Source: Paramecium pentaurelia (taxonomy: Eukaryota; Ciliophora; Oligohymenophorea; Peniculida; Parameciidae). Taken from it: DNA of 64,000 bases. Below, one piece after another: positions 35,817 through 47,051 of this stretch. Position numbers and translations under genes: made by a program. Each line of letters starts with the position of its first letter. Position 1 is the first letter of the stretch. The DNA is taken from contig CAJJDO010000036.1 in assembly GCA_905183005.1 (NCBI GenBank), positions 124,001-188,000 on the forward strand, read 5' to 3'. Below the pieces are notes generated by a model. It saw nothing but the letters and a program-made list of their open reading frames with translations. It was not told the origin of the DNA and made no database searches.

Positions 35817-36926
35817 TCATTTTTACATCTTTATTTCAGCCTTAATATCTTTTAATCTACCTAATAATTCTTTAAATTATTCATTTTCAAGATAATAAGG
35901 TTCAAGTAATTTTATAGCTTAAATACTATAATTTTCAGCTTTTAAAAGATAATTTAAGTGAAATCCCAATTTAGATGCTTCATTCATTTTCCATCCAATA
36001 TATGGATGTTTATCATTATCATAATATTTGGGCATCAAAACAATAATTTCTTCTAAAATAAGAAATGCTTTTTTAAATTTTTATTGATTTAATAGAGTTA
36101 AATATTCTTATTATTTTAGATTTAATTAATCTAATTCTTCTTAATTATTAGTGTCTGTCTATTCTTATTGACATCTATCACAGTCACAAATAAATCCATA
36201 TTATTATTACAAAAACTTTTATCTATCTTTTAAATTAATAATATTTCCATAACTTATACAAAGTTCTTATGGATCATTTTCATTTTAAATAAAAGAATTA
36301 TTAGTTGTTATAATTAATTATCTTTGATTAAAAAAATGAGAACAATTAGCAACATTTTTTTATTTTGATGATGTTTTGATACATTTATGATTTAAAAAAT
36401 TAGCAGGAGTATATAATGCAATTCCTAAAGTATCACCATTAATATCAGTCACAGTAAAAGTATTTAAATGAATTTTTACTTATATTGACATTAATTTTCC
36501 AAAACTTTCATTATCTAATTAACCAATTTTTACAATATAAGCAGCACAATCAAAAAATTATTGATAAGTTTATTAATCAATATTTTTATCTACATCTCCA
36601 TAAAAATTCTAAATATCAATATTATTCTGAAATAGTCTTATGAGTATTAACATATTACATGGCATTTCCTTATTAATTTTACTCAATAATTAACATTCAA
36701 TTTTATGTTATTTCCAATCATTTTTTTAACAAGACACAGAACAATAAAAATATTATTTACAAATTGAACAACGATTTGTTTAGGATCCTTATAAACAATA
36801 ATTACAATGATTTGCTCTAAATTCCTTAAAGAGTACAATAGCTAATGGTTCACATCTCATAACTAATTGATCTTGTTTTGGTTATGCAAAATATCTTCTA
36901 TCTTAAGGAGTAATGATTTTAATCAT
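35817..36926 (-). CDS. SET/MYND (SMYD-type) protein methyltransferase
   Basis: 369-aa intronless protein. The split SET domain begins at MIKIITPQDRRYFA. A MYND zinc finger interrupts it with all ligands present (CNYC, CSIC, YCSVSCQ, WKQHKIEC). The catalytic half has NHKCIKTSS in place of the usual NHSCxPN, then NQRQLIITTNN and ELCISYG. A post-SET cluster ICDCDRC follows, then a helical C-terminal domain. SMYD proteins methylate lysines on histones and other proteins. Start lies 14 nt from the stop of the GTPase gene upstream on the same strand. Confidence 0.88.
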
Positions 36927-36940
36927 AAATTATAAAATAA

Positions 36941-38452
36941 TCAAACTTATTATATTTATTATTATTATTATTATTATTATTACTAATTTGGAATTACTTA
37001 AACTTTCTTTTCATCCTCTAATTATTTATCTGTAATAAGTTTAGATATATATCCAAATATTTTAGTTCTGCCTTCTCTAATTACAAGAATCTATTCAGTT
37101 TTTAGATATTCTGCAGCATAAAGAAATCGTAATCTTTTAATTAATTAAATTATTTACCTCACTGTGTCTACATCTCCTGTACGTAATACTTCATGTTAGA
37201 ATATTTTCTTCATTTCTACAGCTTATCTAATAACACCACAATGCATAACTGCTTAATATCCATGACTCATTGTAGTAGGATGATGGAGTACATGAATATT
37301 AGCCTTAAATTATTATATATATATATATTTATACTTCGAATTCTATAACTGGTTCAGGTTTCACTGCAGGATCAATTAATATCATTCCCTTTCTGAAATC
37401 AGCTCTATCTAATTTATCACCAGCCTTAGATGGTTTAAGAGCAAAACATGCAAATTCTCCTACTTATGCTGATTCAACTGCTACTCTATTTATGTGTATA
37501 GATTTGATAGTTACTGGCTTAAATGCTAAATTACAATATATTTAATATATACTTTTTCCTTTATCTGGTCCCAACAAAGTATGTTAATTCAATCCTGCTT
37601 TTCCACTTCTTACTATTCCACTAACAACAACACCAACTCCAGGAACATTAAAATTCTCTTGTATATCAAATTAGAATGGATCATTTAATGTTTAATATGC
37701 TTTGTTTATTTCATCTCTATTTGGTACTCTACTTATGAAACGAGTTAATTATGGTAATCCATTTCCTGTCACACTAGACACTTAAAATATTGGAACAACA
37801 TTATTTCCATGCATAAGTGCTGCCCATTTATCAATTTCATCCATTCCAGATTTCTCATCAAATACAACTGCTGTTCTTTTTATTGCTGGACTACGAATCA
37901 AAGCTTTTATATTTTCAATAGTTTCATTATAAACATTTTATGGAGCTATATCAATTTTTGTTAACACTATTGCAAATGGTATTTTCAAAAATAAACTCAC
38001 TCCCAAATGTTCTCTTGTCATTTTTGATACTCCCATATTTGCTCCAACTATAATTAAAGAATAATCTGGAATCATAGCAACTAAACCAAATATTGTAGTT
38101 TTTAAATATTTTTCATGACCACAGAGATCCAAAAATGTAACTATCTTTTTACTCTTTTCAACTACAAGACTCCAATATTTGTTCTTATTTTAATTGAATC
38201 TTTCAGGTAATACTTACTTTAAATTCTCATCAAATCCCATTATTTCTTGTGCAACTGAAGATGTCCTACCATTCTCTTTTTCATGCTTATAATTGAAAAC
38301 ACGCTTTAATAAATTAAAATACAAACCTCTCTAGCACCACCTCTTCCATCATCTAATATTCCCTTTGTTAGCACTCCAACTAATGTTGATTTACCTGAAT
38401 CAACATTACCTATAATTGCCAATTTGCTATGTTCTAATCTCTATACTTACAT
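36941..38452 (-). CDS. GTPBP1/2-type translational GTPase
   Basis: EF-1A-like GTPase of the GTPBP1 family, linked in animals to ribosome rescue and mRNA turnover. G1 is IGNVDSGKST, G3 is DLCGHEKYLK and G4 is TKID; later EF-Tu-like beta-barrels contain FNVPGVGVVVSGIVRSG, LLGPDKG and HHPTTMSHGYQAVMHCG. At least three introns are clear (23 nt after GARE, about 31 nt after VIEFE, 24 nt after VDTV). The C-terminus is a run of about ten Gln encoded by TAA, then IQQV. The N-terminus is not settled: MQVQRLEHSK (38452) is the last possible Met, and coding-like sequence (LENIIKAIQTNYQMILKIK) continues to about 38650. Confidence 0.88.
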
Positions 38453-38719
38453 AATTTTAATATATACTTATAATTTTAAATGTTTGAATATAGATATCAA
38501 ATAATTCTTTATTAATATATATATATTTATATGTATTCATAGGTATGTATACCAAACATCAAATGCTTTATCATTTATTCAACTGGATCTCTTAATTTTC
38601 AAAATCATTTGATAATTGGTTTGAATTGCTTTTATAATATTTTCTAATTGTAATAAAGAGATTTTTATTTACTTAACTATTAATTTATAAAAATAATTTA
38701 TTACAATTTTTTTTCTAAA

Positions 38720-38962
38720 ATGAACGATTTTATTTATATAATTTAAACAATAATTCTCATTTTAATTGTTTAGTTTATATTATATGGAACTATTATCAAA
38801 TAACCATATCTTTTCATTCATTATTACTTTTCATCCACTCATTTTTTAAGTTTGATTAAATAATTTAAGATCTATATATAATTCACAAAAATTACAGTTT
38901 TTGTACAATTATTAAGAGTTCTACCCTAGTTTCAAAGAATTTGCTTAAAGAATTAGAATTGA
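38720..38962 (+). CDS. uncertain small membrane ORF, 80 aa
   Basis: Open frame MNDFIYIIQTIILILIVQFI followed by a basic, aromatic tail. One strong transmembrane helix at the N-terminus. It could be a small single-pass protein, or a chance ORF in AT-rich DNA. No known family. Confidence 0.3.
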
Positions 38963-38988
38963 ACCAATATATTTTATATGTTTATTTA

Positions 38989-40594
38989 TCAATATAGATT
39001 GAGTAAATCGTCAGCAAAGAATACTTCTATTTCTACAACTGACAATATTTTATAATATGAATTATAAGTAGGTATAGTTTACCTATAACTTGTCATATAT
39101 CTCAACTTGATGTATTACTTTAAGATATTTAAATCATTATCAAATTTACTTGCTTCTTCATGACCTTTAACAACATATTTATAAACCAAATAGAATGTGA
39201 AACACCAATCATCTGGTTGAAAATCATTTATATTTTTAGCTACATAAGTTAAAGTAGATTCCAATAAGTCTGTCAAATAATATACTAAATCTGTTTCATC
39301 TAATTTTTTAAGAAAAACAATCAAATCTTCATGACTAAAATTAACATCATCTAAATTCAGATTAGATTTGGCTAAAACTATTAAAATTTGATCTTTATCT
39401 TCTAATTTTTCAAATACATTAAAAATGCTTAGAAGGTCTTATTTCTTTTACTTAATATTTTTCAAATTAACTAAAGACAACTCATTAATCATTTAAATAA
39501 CTTAATTAGCAAGTGTAAAACATTTTTAATTATGTACTATCTCAGATAAAATATTTAAATTTTTAAGAGAATCATATGAAACATTTTCTAATTCTCCTCT
39601 CAGAAATAAATTCATAATTCTATCAGCAAATTAATCTCTAAATGGCTGATCAATCTCTTCATGATATTTTAACATCATGTTGATTAATAATATATAATCT
39701 TCAAAATTATACATTAATTTATTGATATCTTAGAAATTATTAAGTTCCAAATGAAATTGTTATATCAATTTAAGGAATAATGCACGATTAGCCTAATCTA
39801 ATTCTTATATAAGGAGGTGATCCATACAAAAGAAAAAGATAAATTAATATGTTTCCAAAGATACAGGTGGTTATTTTAAGGCATACATAAAATATTGCAT
39901 TATAACAAGCATTTAATTTTTCATAGCAAATACCTTAAATTTTCTTAGATGTTAATATGCTTGATTCAATTCTTTCTCACAAAGATCAAGATTTCGTTTA
40001 TTTTCTACAAAACCTATAAAATCACAAAAAGCTTCTTGTGAAATATCTTTTACTATATTTAAATGCCATATTTCATTTAAGCATGCTGAAAAATCATACA
40101 CAGCATGAGTAAACTCAGTGTATTAATACCAATTGAGTACACCTTATTTGTGATAATTGTCCATGGCTACAATCCAAGATTATTAATCATAATATTTAAT
40201 CTAATGAAGAATATTAATGAACTATGAAATATTGTATTCTATTAATTAAAGAGAGAGATTTACCATCTGTATCTGTATAGTTTAAACTTTTAAGTTCACT
40301 TGTTAATGAGCTAATTATTGATGGTACACCATAAAAGGAAAGATATTTAAATGAACTATTTTAATTAACCATGTTCTAAAGAATATCCATTTGATTATCA
40401 AATGTCATAGAAGACCCATGACAATGAAATTTAAAATATAAATCCTCTAATGTACCAGGATAGAATTTTTATGGCTTAGGATGTTTGAGATATTGTTTTT
40501 ATATGTATTTCTTTTGTTGAAGAATCTCATTTGTAGATTTTTGTTTAATGATTGATGTACATTTGTATAAATTGATAGTGTTGTTTTTGAACAT
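38989..40594 (-). CDS. hypothetical all-helical protein, 526 aa
   Basis: Starts MFKNNTINLYKCTSIIKQKS, a Lys/Ser/Thr-rich, nearly acid-free N-terminus that could be a mitochondrial targeting sequence. The rest is helical and looks like a repeat solenoid (FSACLNEIWHLNIVKDISQE, FRDQFADRIMNLFLRGELEN, LDETDLVYYLTDLLESTL). One 25-nt intron near 40240-40264 leaves 527 codons. The pattern resembles organellar RNA-binding helical-repeat proteins (FASTK/RAP-like), but no RAP domain is seen, so this is only a guess. Its ATG is 17 nt from the ATG of the MFS gene on the other strand. Confidence 0.78.
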
Positions 40595-40611
40595 TTTTAT
40601 AAAAATTAAAA
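40595..40611. promoter_or_regulatory. 17-nt gap between two divergent start codons
   Basis: Only 17 nt, nearly all A/T, lie between the start codons of the helical protein (minus) and the MFS transporter (plus). Any promoter elements must overlap the coding regions, or transcripts must have almost no 5' UTR. Confidence 0.6.
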
Positions 40612-42269
40612 ATGCCTAAATACATTGATGTATTAACAATTGAATAGGCTTTAATAAAAGCTGGAAATGGACACCAATTTTAAAGAAGAGCACTTATTAT
40701 CATGGGATTGTAATATATGATTGCAGGAATGCTCCATATAGCAATGACAGAACTATTCTTCCATCAATAATAATACAAATGTCTTTCAGAAGATCTGAAT
40801 TATTAGAATTGTACTGAAGGAGCATTTTGTGAATAATATAAAACAAAGGAAAATAAAGTGTCATTAGTTGATCACTCTGATTTAGGTAGTTTGATCAAAT
40901 ACTTCTTAATGGTTTGTGGTGATAAAATTCAAATATTCATATTGGTCACATCCTATTATATTGGAGGTAGTATGGGTTCTTTGTATTATGGTGAATAAAT
41001 GGAAATAAGATAAGGCAGATAGTACTTTAAATATATAATACTTTTAGCACAGTAATGATTGAAACATTATTAATGATGGGTTTCGTTTGTTGTATAAGTA
41101 TGCTCTCCCCTTCAGCATATATTTTAAGTGTGGCATTATTTGCAATTAATTTCTTTTAGAGAGGTTTTTTTAACTCATCTATGATATTGTTTTTTGAGAT
41201 TTCAAGTGAGAATCTATAGAAATTTGGGCCTGCTTTATTATTAACATGTTATGGAATTGGTGAGGTAATATCTCCAAGACTTATAGAAATGTTTAATTTA
41301 AATTGGTAATATTCAATGCTCTTATTATTTGGATTACCAGCAGTGTTATTTTCAGTGTTAATAAAATTTATGTAAGAATCACCAAGAATTTTGGTAATCA
41401 GACGTAAATTTGAGGAAGCAAGATTAACAATTAATTATATTGCTAGTGTAAATGAGAGATAAATGCCTGAAAATTGGTTATTAGAAGATGAGGTTAGAAT
41501 TTAAGAATTGAAATAGAAAATGAAAGATATCTTACTTTAGGAGGAGATTCATGAATAACCTAAAGGATATAATTTTTCTTCTATATTTAGATATAAATCA
41601 ATTAGAATTAGAATGTTTTGTCTTCTTTATTTGTATAGCATTGTAGTATTAGGTTAATTTTAAACTGCTAAAGAGATAGAAAGATTTTCAAGATTAGAAA
41701 GACATCATACATATTTACTATTATCATTAGTATCTACTGCTGGTTATTTGATAAGTGGATATGCTTCATTAAATTATTTAAGAAAGGAAGTAATAAAAGC
41801 TATCCTTATTTTGGGTGCAATATTTCATTTCTTAATTGCTGCTTTGCCTTTATTAATTTTAAATAAAACAGCAAGTGATTTAATAACATTCTATGATAAA
41901 TTAGTATACACATTTATAATGATGGTTTTAGTTATGTGTAGATTGACCTTAAGTTTTGCATATGGATTTATTAATGTATATCTAAAATTTAATATTTAAT
42001 AGGTTTATGCTTTAGAAATATTCCCTACTTCATTAAGACATTATGGATTTTGTGGACTTACTTTTTTGACTGAATTTCTATTTATATTTTAAGATTCTTA
42101 TGTTATCTTTTGCCATGCATTTGGACTGAATTCATCTATTGGAATGTTTGCCTTATTACTTTTAGGATTATTAACCTTATAAAAATTGAGGGAAACTCAA
42201 GATTTACCACTTAAAGAAAATGTAGATGAGATGGAAGATGAGTTAATTAATAACATATATTCTGCTTGA
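40612..42269 (+). CDS. MFS transporter (SLC22-like)
   Basis: 534-aa multi-pass membrane protein of the major facilitator superfamily. After helix 1 there is a Cys-containing luminal loop (NYQNCTEGAFCEQYKT) as in organic-ion transporters. Then come helix 2 and the conserved loop GGSMGSLYYGEQMEIRQGR, corresponding to the MFS motif A. A long central cytoplasmic loop (LEDEVRIQELKQKMKD) follows, then six C-terminal helices with VYALEIFPTSLRHYGF, typical of the SLC22/SV2 group. Two introns of 26 and 27 nt give 535 codons. Substrate unknown. Confidence 0.88.
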
Positions 42270-42296
42270 TATGTATATACATTTTAGAAATAAGAT

Positions 42297-43759
42297 TCAT
42301 CGTTGTCTAGATTTTCTTAATCTCTCCACGTGTATATTAATACAGTGTTTTGGAGATTATTGAGAAGTAGTTGAGTAGTAAGAAGATCCTTTTAATTAAG
42401 TTAATTCACTTCTTTCTGTTTTTAATAAGTTTCTTAATCTATTACTATAACTGTATTTAGTAATTGAATGAGTTTATTATTGATATTGTGGCATCAATTT
42501 GATATAATGTGGAATTTCAATAGGAATTAGACAATTAGTACTAGTAATTGGTGGATGATGAATATGTTTATTGCTTAATGAAATTTGTCTAGTCAAATGA
42601 AAACGAGTTATTTCTGAATCTAAATTTAAAATGGTCTTAGTTGGAGGACGACAAGTAAGTAAGGATTCAGTTGCCTTTCTCCTCAAGAGTATTTATTTTG
42701 AATGTCTTTCTGCTTTTAACTCTGACTTTTTTGAACAATCATTAGTTAAATTATGATTTTCTAAAGTTGAAAGAAATTGCTAAGAACTCAAAGTCATTAA
42801 TATAGTCTCATTACTTTTGCATGTTGCCTTTTAAGTTCTTTTAATTCCTTTAAGTATTTCATTTTCTCCAAAAATAGCTCCTTTAGTCATTAAAGATATT
42901 ACAATTCTTTATCGATTATTTATTTTATATGATAATTCCACTTCTCCAGTCATTATAAAATAGACTGAATGTGATTCTTCATTCTCTTTATATATTGTAC
43001 TATTTAATTTTGGTTATATTTCAATCATTTGATGCATCAATTAAGTTAAATGTTAATCAGGTATTCCATGTAAATAAGGAATATTATCAAAGAAGGCTAA
43101 TTACTATTTATGTATTGAATTGTGATGCTCATATAAAATACGATCAAAAGCATTTTTTTAAAGAGTCATAAAATGGCTATCAACACTACATATTATAGTT
43201 GCTGTTCTTTTAGATTTTGTTATAAGAGCCAATTCTCCAAAAGTATCTCCAGCTTTTAAAGTTCTAACTTTTATGAAGTCTGAATATGCAATTGTTAAGA
43301 ATTCATTAAAATCACTAAATTATTTCCTTTTCTCATTTTCAATACGCTATCTTATTTAATCAACTGTTAATCGATGATTAAATAAATCTTCTTAAACCTA
43401 AGGCTTTGGAAGTAATACCACTACTTCCCCTTTCAGAATAATATAATAAGTGGATCCCATATCACCTAGTCATAATATTTACAAATACCATAATTAAATA
43501 CAGATTCATAAGCTTAAACATTCTCATAATTAAGGTTCTTATAGATTTAAGTATAAAGATAAAGAGGAAGTTTAGCTTTCTACTCTTCAAAGAATTTTAA
43601 ATTCCCAAAATTTTTCATCAAAAATTCCAGTTCTGTTTTTGTCAATTCACCACGTAGAAGCAATTCTATTGTAATCTAATTCTTAATTATATATACCTCA
43701 TAATTTTCATTCTCATATTCTGTTATAGCCTATAATTTACGTCTAATTGATTTAAGCAT
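42297..43759 (-). CDS. protein with two cyclic-nucleotide-binding domains
   Basis: 472-aa soluble protein with tandem cNMP-binding domains. Domain 1: MGSTYYIILKGEVVVLLP, then LKAGDTFGELALITKSKRTA, which has the phosphate-binding FGELAL...RTA signature. Domain 2: HSVYFIMTGEVELSYKIN, then GAIFGENEILKGIKRTQKA, where the FGE is kept and the Arg site differs slightly. The C-terminal 130 residues are basic, Ser/Thr-rich and probably disordered. There are no kinase, GEF or channel domains. Similar to the regulatory subunit of PKA in layout but without the inhibitor site. Introns of 21 and 23 nt near the N-terminus leave 473 codons. Convergent with the MFS gene (27-nt gap). Confidence 0.88.
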
Positions 43760-43929
43760 ATAAATATAATATATAAGTATATTAAACTTTCTTTTCTTAC
43801 AAGCATTGTATTAAAAAAAGCAAAATCAAAAATATCTAATATTTATCATAATAATTTTAGTAATTAAGAAAAGATACAAATAAATATATATTTAACGACT
43901 GGTTAGATGATATAATAATTTTTTTATTT

Positions 43930-44450
43930 TTTGACAAGTCCAAAATATTTTACTTCTCTTATTTCTTAATCACTGTAATTTCTTCTTTCAATTTCTAATT
44001 ATCTTTGAAGTTCTTAGATGTTAAATCCTTAACCAATATTCCAAATTCTAATAGCTTCTATTTAATTTTTTTATATCAATCATATGATTTATAAATGATT
44101 CACATAATCGATATTGGAAACTAAATAAATATCATTTTATTTTTACACATTTCTTAATATAGGAGACATTATGCATGACTCCACTATTCTTAAACTGTAT
44201 TTTATAACTTAGTTTATTAAATATCATTCAATTCTTGAAATATCTAAATTTTATTTGGATTTTCTGGATCTTTTAGATTCTCATAATTTTACAAAAAGAA
44301 AATTATAATAAGCAGAAATTTTATTTATTGAAAAATTAAATACAATGTTTACTTACATATTTTATAACAAATATTATGATTGAGATTCTCTAAATAATTA
44401 TCAGATTATTCTATAAATCATTCTTTTGATTTAATCAAATCTTTTTTTTA
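43930..44450 (-). pseudogene. degenerate coding remnant
   Basis: Protein-like pieces on the minus strand: FIEQSDNYLENLNHNICYK, DPENPNKIQIFQELNDIQQT, YRLCESFINHMIDIKKLNRS and IQELQRQLEIERRNYSDQEI. The last contains a good coiled coil. They lie in different frames and are separated by TGA codons. One 28-nt intron can join two of them, but no set of introns gave me a single frame. A small pseudogene is the simplest reading, although a gene with unusual introns is possible. The rest of the 43760-44520 gap is empty. Confidence 0.4.
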
Positions 44451-44521
44451 AAATCACTTTAATCCAATTATAAAATGAAAAATATATAAAATTAATTGTC
44501 TTAATTTTCTTTTTAAAAAAT

Positions 44522-44578
44522 ATGAGTTTGAAGTCAAAATTCAAAGAATTGAGAGCAAAAATAAAATTGAAAAAATGA
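44522..44578 (+). other. short upstream ORF overlapping the chromo-like gene start
   Basis: An 18-codon ORF (MSLKSKFKELRAKIKLKK) whose TGA overlaps the ATG of the next gene by two bases. It might be a translated upstream ORF or the true N-terminus joined by a missed intron. Confidence 0.35.
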
Positions 44579-45552
44579 ATTCCTAAATCTCTATAATAAA
44601 ACAATATACTTCAGTTGAGGATTATATTGAACATAGTTTTAATACATTCAAGTTAAAGAATCCTAAACTCACAAAAAGATAAATACATATATAATTACAA
44701 GATAAATGGAAAAAAGAATAACAAAAATATCTATCAATACATACTAAGAAAGAGTAAAATAGTATAAATAAACTTGATGAAGATTATGAAATTTATATAC
44801 CTATTGAAGCTCTAAATAATGAAACCCAAGTTTATATATACATATGATTTTAGATTAAAACAAATAAAAAGAAGAATCAAAATAAAAAAAGCACAAGTAA
44901 AAACAAAAAATAATAATAATAAAATTTGTCTAAATCATTTATTATCAAAAATAATACAGATTCATCTTAATATTCATTTGATATAAATTCATTAGAAGAA
45001 CGAGTATCTAAGATTTAAATTGATGAATAAAATTTATCAAAAACAAAACCTTCAAAAAATTTATGTAGGTAACAAATTAATAAAACAAATGAATCAATTA
45101 ATAACTATTAAAATAAAAAGAACAACAAAAAATAAAAAAAAGTGACTTTTAAATAATCAGAAAAAATATCATAAACAATAGATTATGAGAATGTTTCAAA
45201 TGAAAAACCTATTCCAATTTAAGATTTTATAAATTCTGCAAATTTTATTGATCATATCAGTATTATTAAAATATCGAAAAATAAAACAAATCAAGGATAG
45301 ATTGAGATAGATAAAATTAAAACTATAGTTTCTCATACTTATGGACTAGTTAATCATTATAAAGATACATCAAACTTAAATCTGTAATTATTTTTTCAAG
45401 TAGAATTTCATCCAAGATCAGATGGAACATAACCTGATAATACATTTTGTACTGCAAAATAAGCAGCATTATATAATAAAGATTTGGTTTTAGATTATTT
45501 GAATAAAAATAAAAATATTTTTACTTAAGATTGTGAGTATTATATTAATTGA
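44575..45552 (+). CDS. basic Lys/Gln-rich protein with a chromo/chromo-shadow-like C-terminus
   Basis: 317-aa protein. The N-terminal 80 residues are helical, with an acidic patch LDEDYEIYIPIEALNN that itself looks like the start of a chromodomain. After a 24-nt intron comes a very basic, low-complexity Lys/Asn/Gln linker. The C-terminus, VNHYKDTSNLNLQLFFQVEF then HPRSDGTQPDNTF and LVLDYLNKNKNIF, has the strand-strand-strand-helix pattern of chromo-shadow domains. HP1-like proteins bind methylated histone tails and dimerise through such domains. The assignment rests on pattern only. One intron leaves 318 codons. Confidence 0.6.
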
Positions 45553-45618
45553 AAAAAAATTATTAATAGAATTATTATAAGAAATATAAACTATTAAGCA
45601 TAATATTAAAATTTAATC

Positions 45619-46104
45619 TCAATGTTAGGTATGAAAACTTTTGCTTTATCTATAACAAAAATCTTTATCTTAATTATTTTCAATTTTACGAATTTCTACT
45701 TATCCTAATAATTATAAAAAACTCAAGATATCCTCTTTAATAGGTCCATTGGTTCTAATTTTAATTTCATATATATCATTCATTCTATTTGATTCTTATA
45801 ATAATTATAATCCTTGTTGATTTACATAATTTTGTTTAGATTGCTATAAATTTTAATAATTAATTGAAGTAGCTAAATCAAAAGGATTTTCACCAAGATT
45901 AATTTTTACATCACTTTTTGATTCAAATAGATTTCTATTATTTTATTTTGAATTATCCACTCTATATTTTTATTCACTAGTTTATAAACATGATTTTTAG
46001 CTAGACAAAAATTAACTATCCTCACTTTTAGTTATTCTTGATGTGTTTCTACTTGTTTGAGATTAAAAATTCAACAAATAATCATAAGCATTCTTAAAAT
46101 TCAT
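45619..46104 (-). CDS. hypothetical protein, 161 aa
   Basis: Intronless ORF beginning MNFKNAYDYLLNFQSQTSRN. The first half is Ser/Gln/Lys rich and disordered-looking. The second half contains MNDIYEIKIRTNGPIKEDIL and FLQLLGQVEIRKIEN, perhaps a small alpha-beta domain such as an RRM-like or ACT-like fold, which I cannot confirm. Converges on the chromo-like gene with a 66-nt gap. Function unknown. Confidence 0.65.
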
Positions 46105-46730
46105 TTAACGATATAAAAATTTAATAATAAATTAATTATGCATATTTTCTAATTTCTATTTAAATAAAAATAGAATTGTATTAATAATATAATTATTGAG
46201 TTATCAATAGTTTTGATTGATATTTAATAAACTTATTAACTTGGAGAAAAATTGAATAAAAATATTATTTCTTAAGTAGATTAATTGAGTAATTTAAAGA
46301 TCCTTTTGAATCCATAATTATTTATTAGATTTATTTTATATTTAAGAAAACTAAAGAGAATAATATAAAATATATATAAATAATTTTAATAAATTATATA
46401 ATATTCAAAAAGTGTTATAAGTTAATTATATTACCAAATGAAGTATATTGAGATCATCTTTTGAAGTCTTTTTATGTAAGATATATATCTAAATTCTATC
46501 ATACTTATTAATATTATAAAATATAATTTTTGTTTTAATATCAGAAAGATCAATTAAGAGATATTATAAATACTCTTAATCATTATATAGACATATTTAT
46601 TCAAAATTGTAAGCAGTTTAATAAATAAATTTAATTGAAAATTATCCTAATAATTTATCAGGATTGATCAGAGTTAAAAAAAATTTCTTAATATAATTTA
46701 TGTGATACAAAAAATCATTTAATTAATAAA
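46105..46730. other. intergenic, weak ORF at 46138-46464
   Basis: About 625 nt. A plus-strand frame of 108 aa (46138-46464, begins MHIFQFLFKQKQNCINN) is open but consists of Ile/Leu/Gln/Lys runs, and a second open stretch follows in the same frame after TGA. Likely chance or decay. The promoter of the vWA-E2 gene must lie in the last part. Confidence 0.35.
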
Positions 46731-47004
46731 ATGATTCAAGAAAGCCTTGTTTTAAAATTGATCTTCAAAGATATTAAACTTAAATTTTCAGTCCCAGATC
46801 CTACTTAAACAATTGAATAACTCAAAGAAATTATAATATAAAAGTTATCAGAATAAGGAATAAATTTACAACCAAATAATGTTTAATGTAATGATTCTGA
46901 TGATTTTATGCTTAATTCATCAGATATTATTGGATAACTATTAAAATAAAATGACACAGTCAAATTAGTAGAGAAGATAGCAGATAATATAATATAATAA
47001 TAAC

Positions 47005-47051
<47 letters not shown>

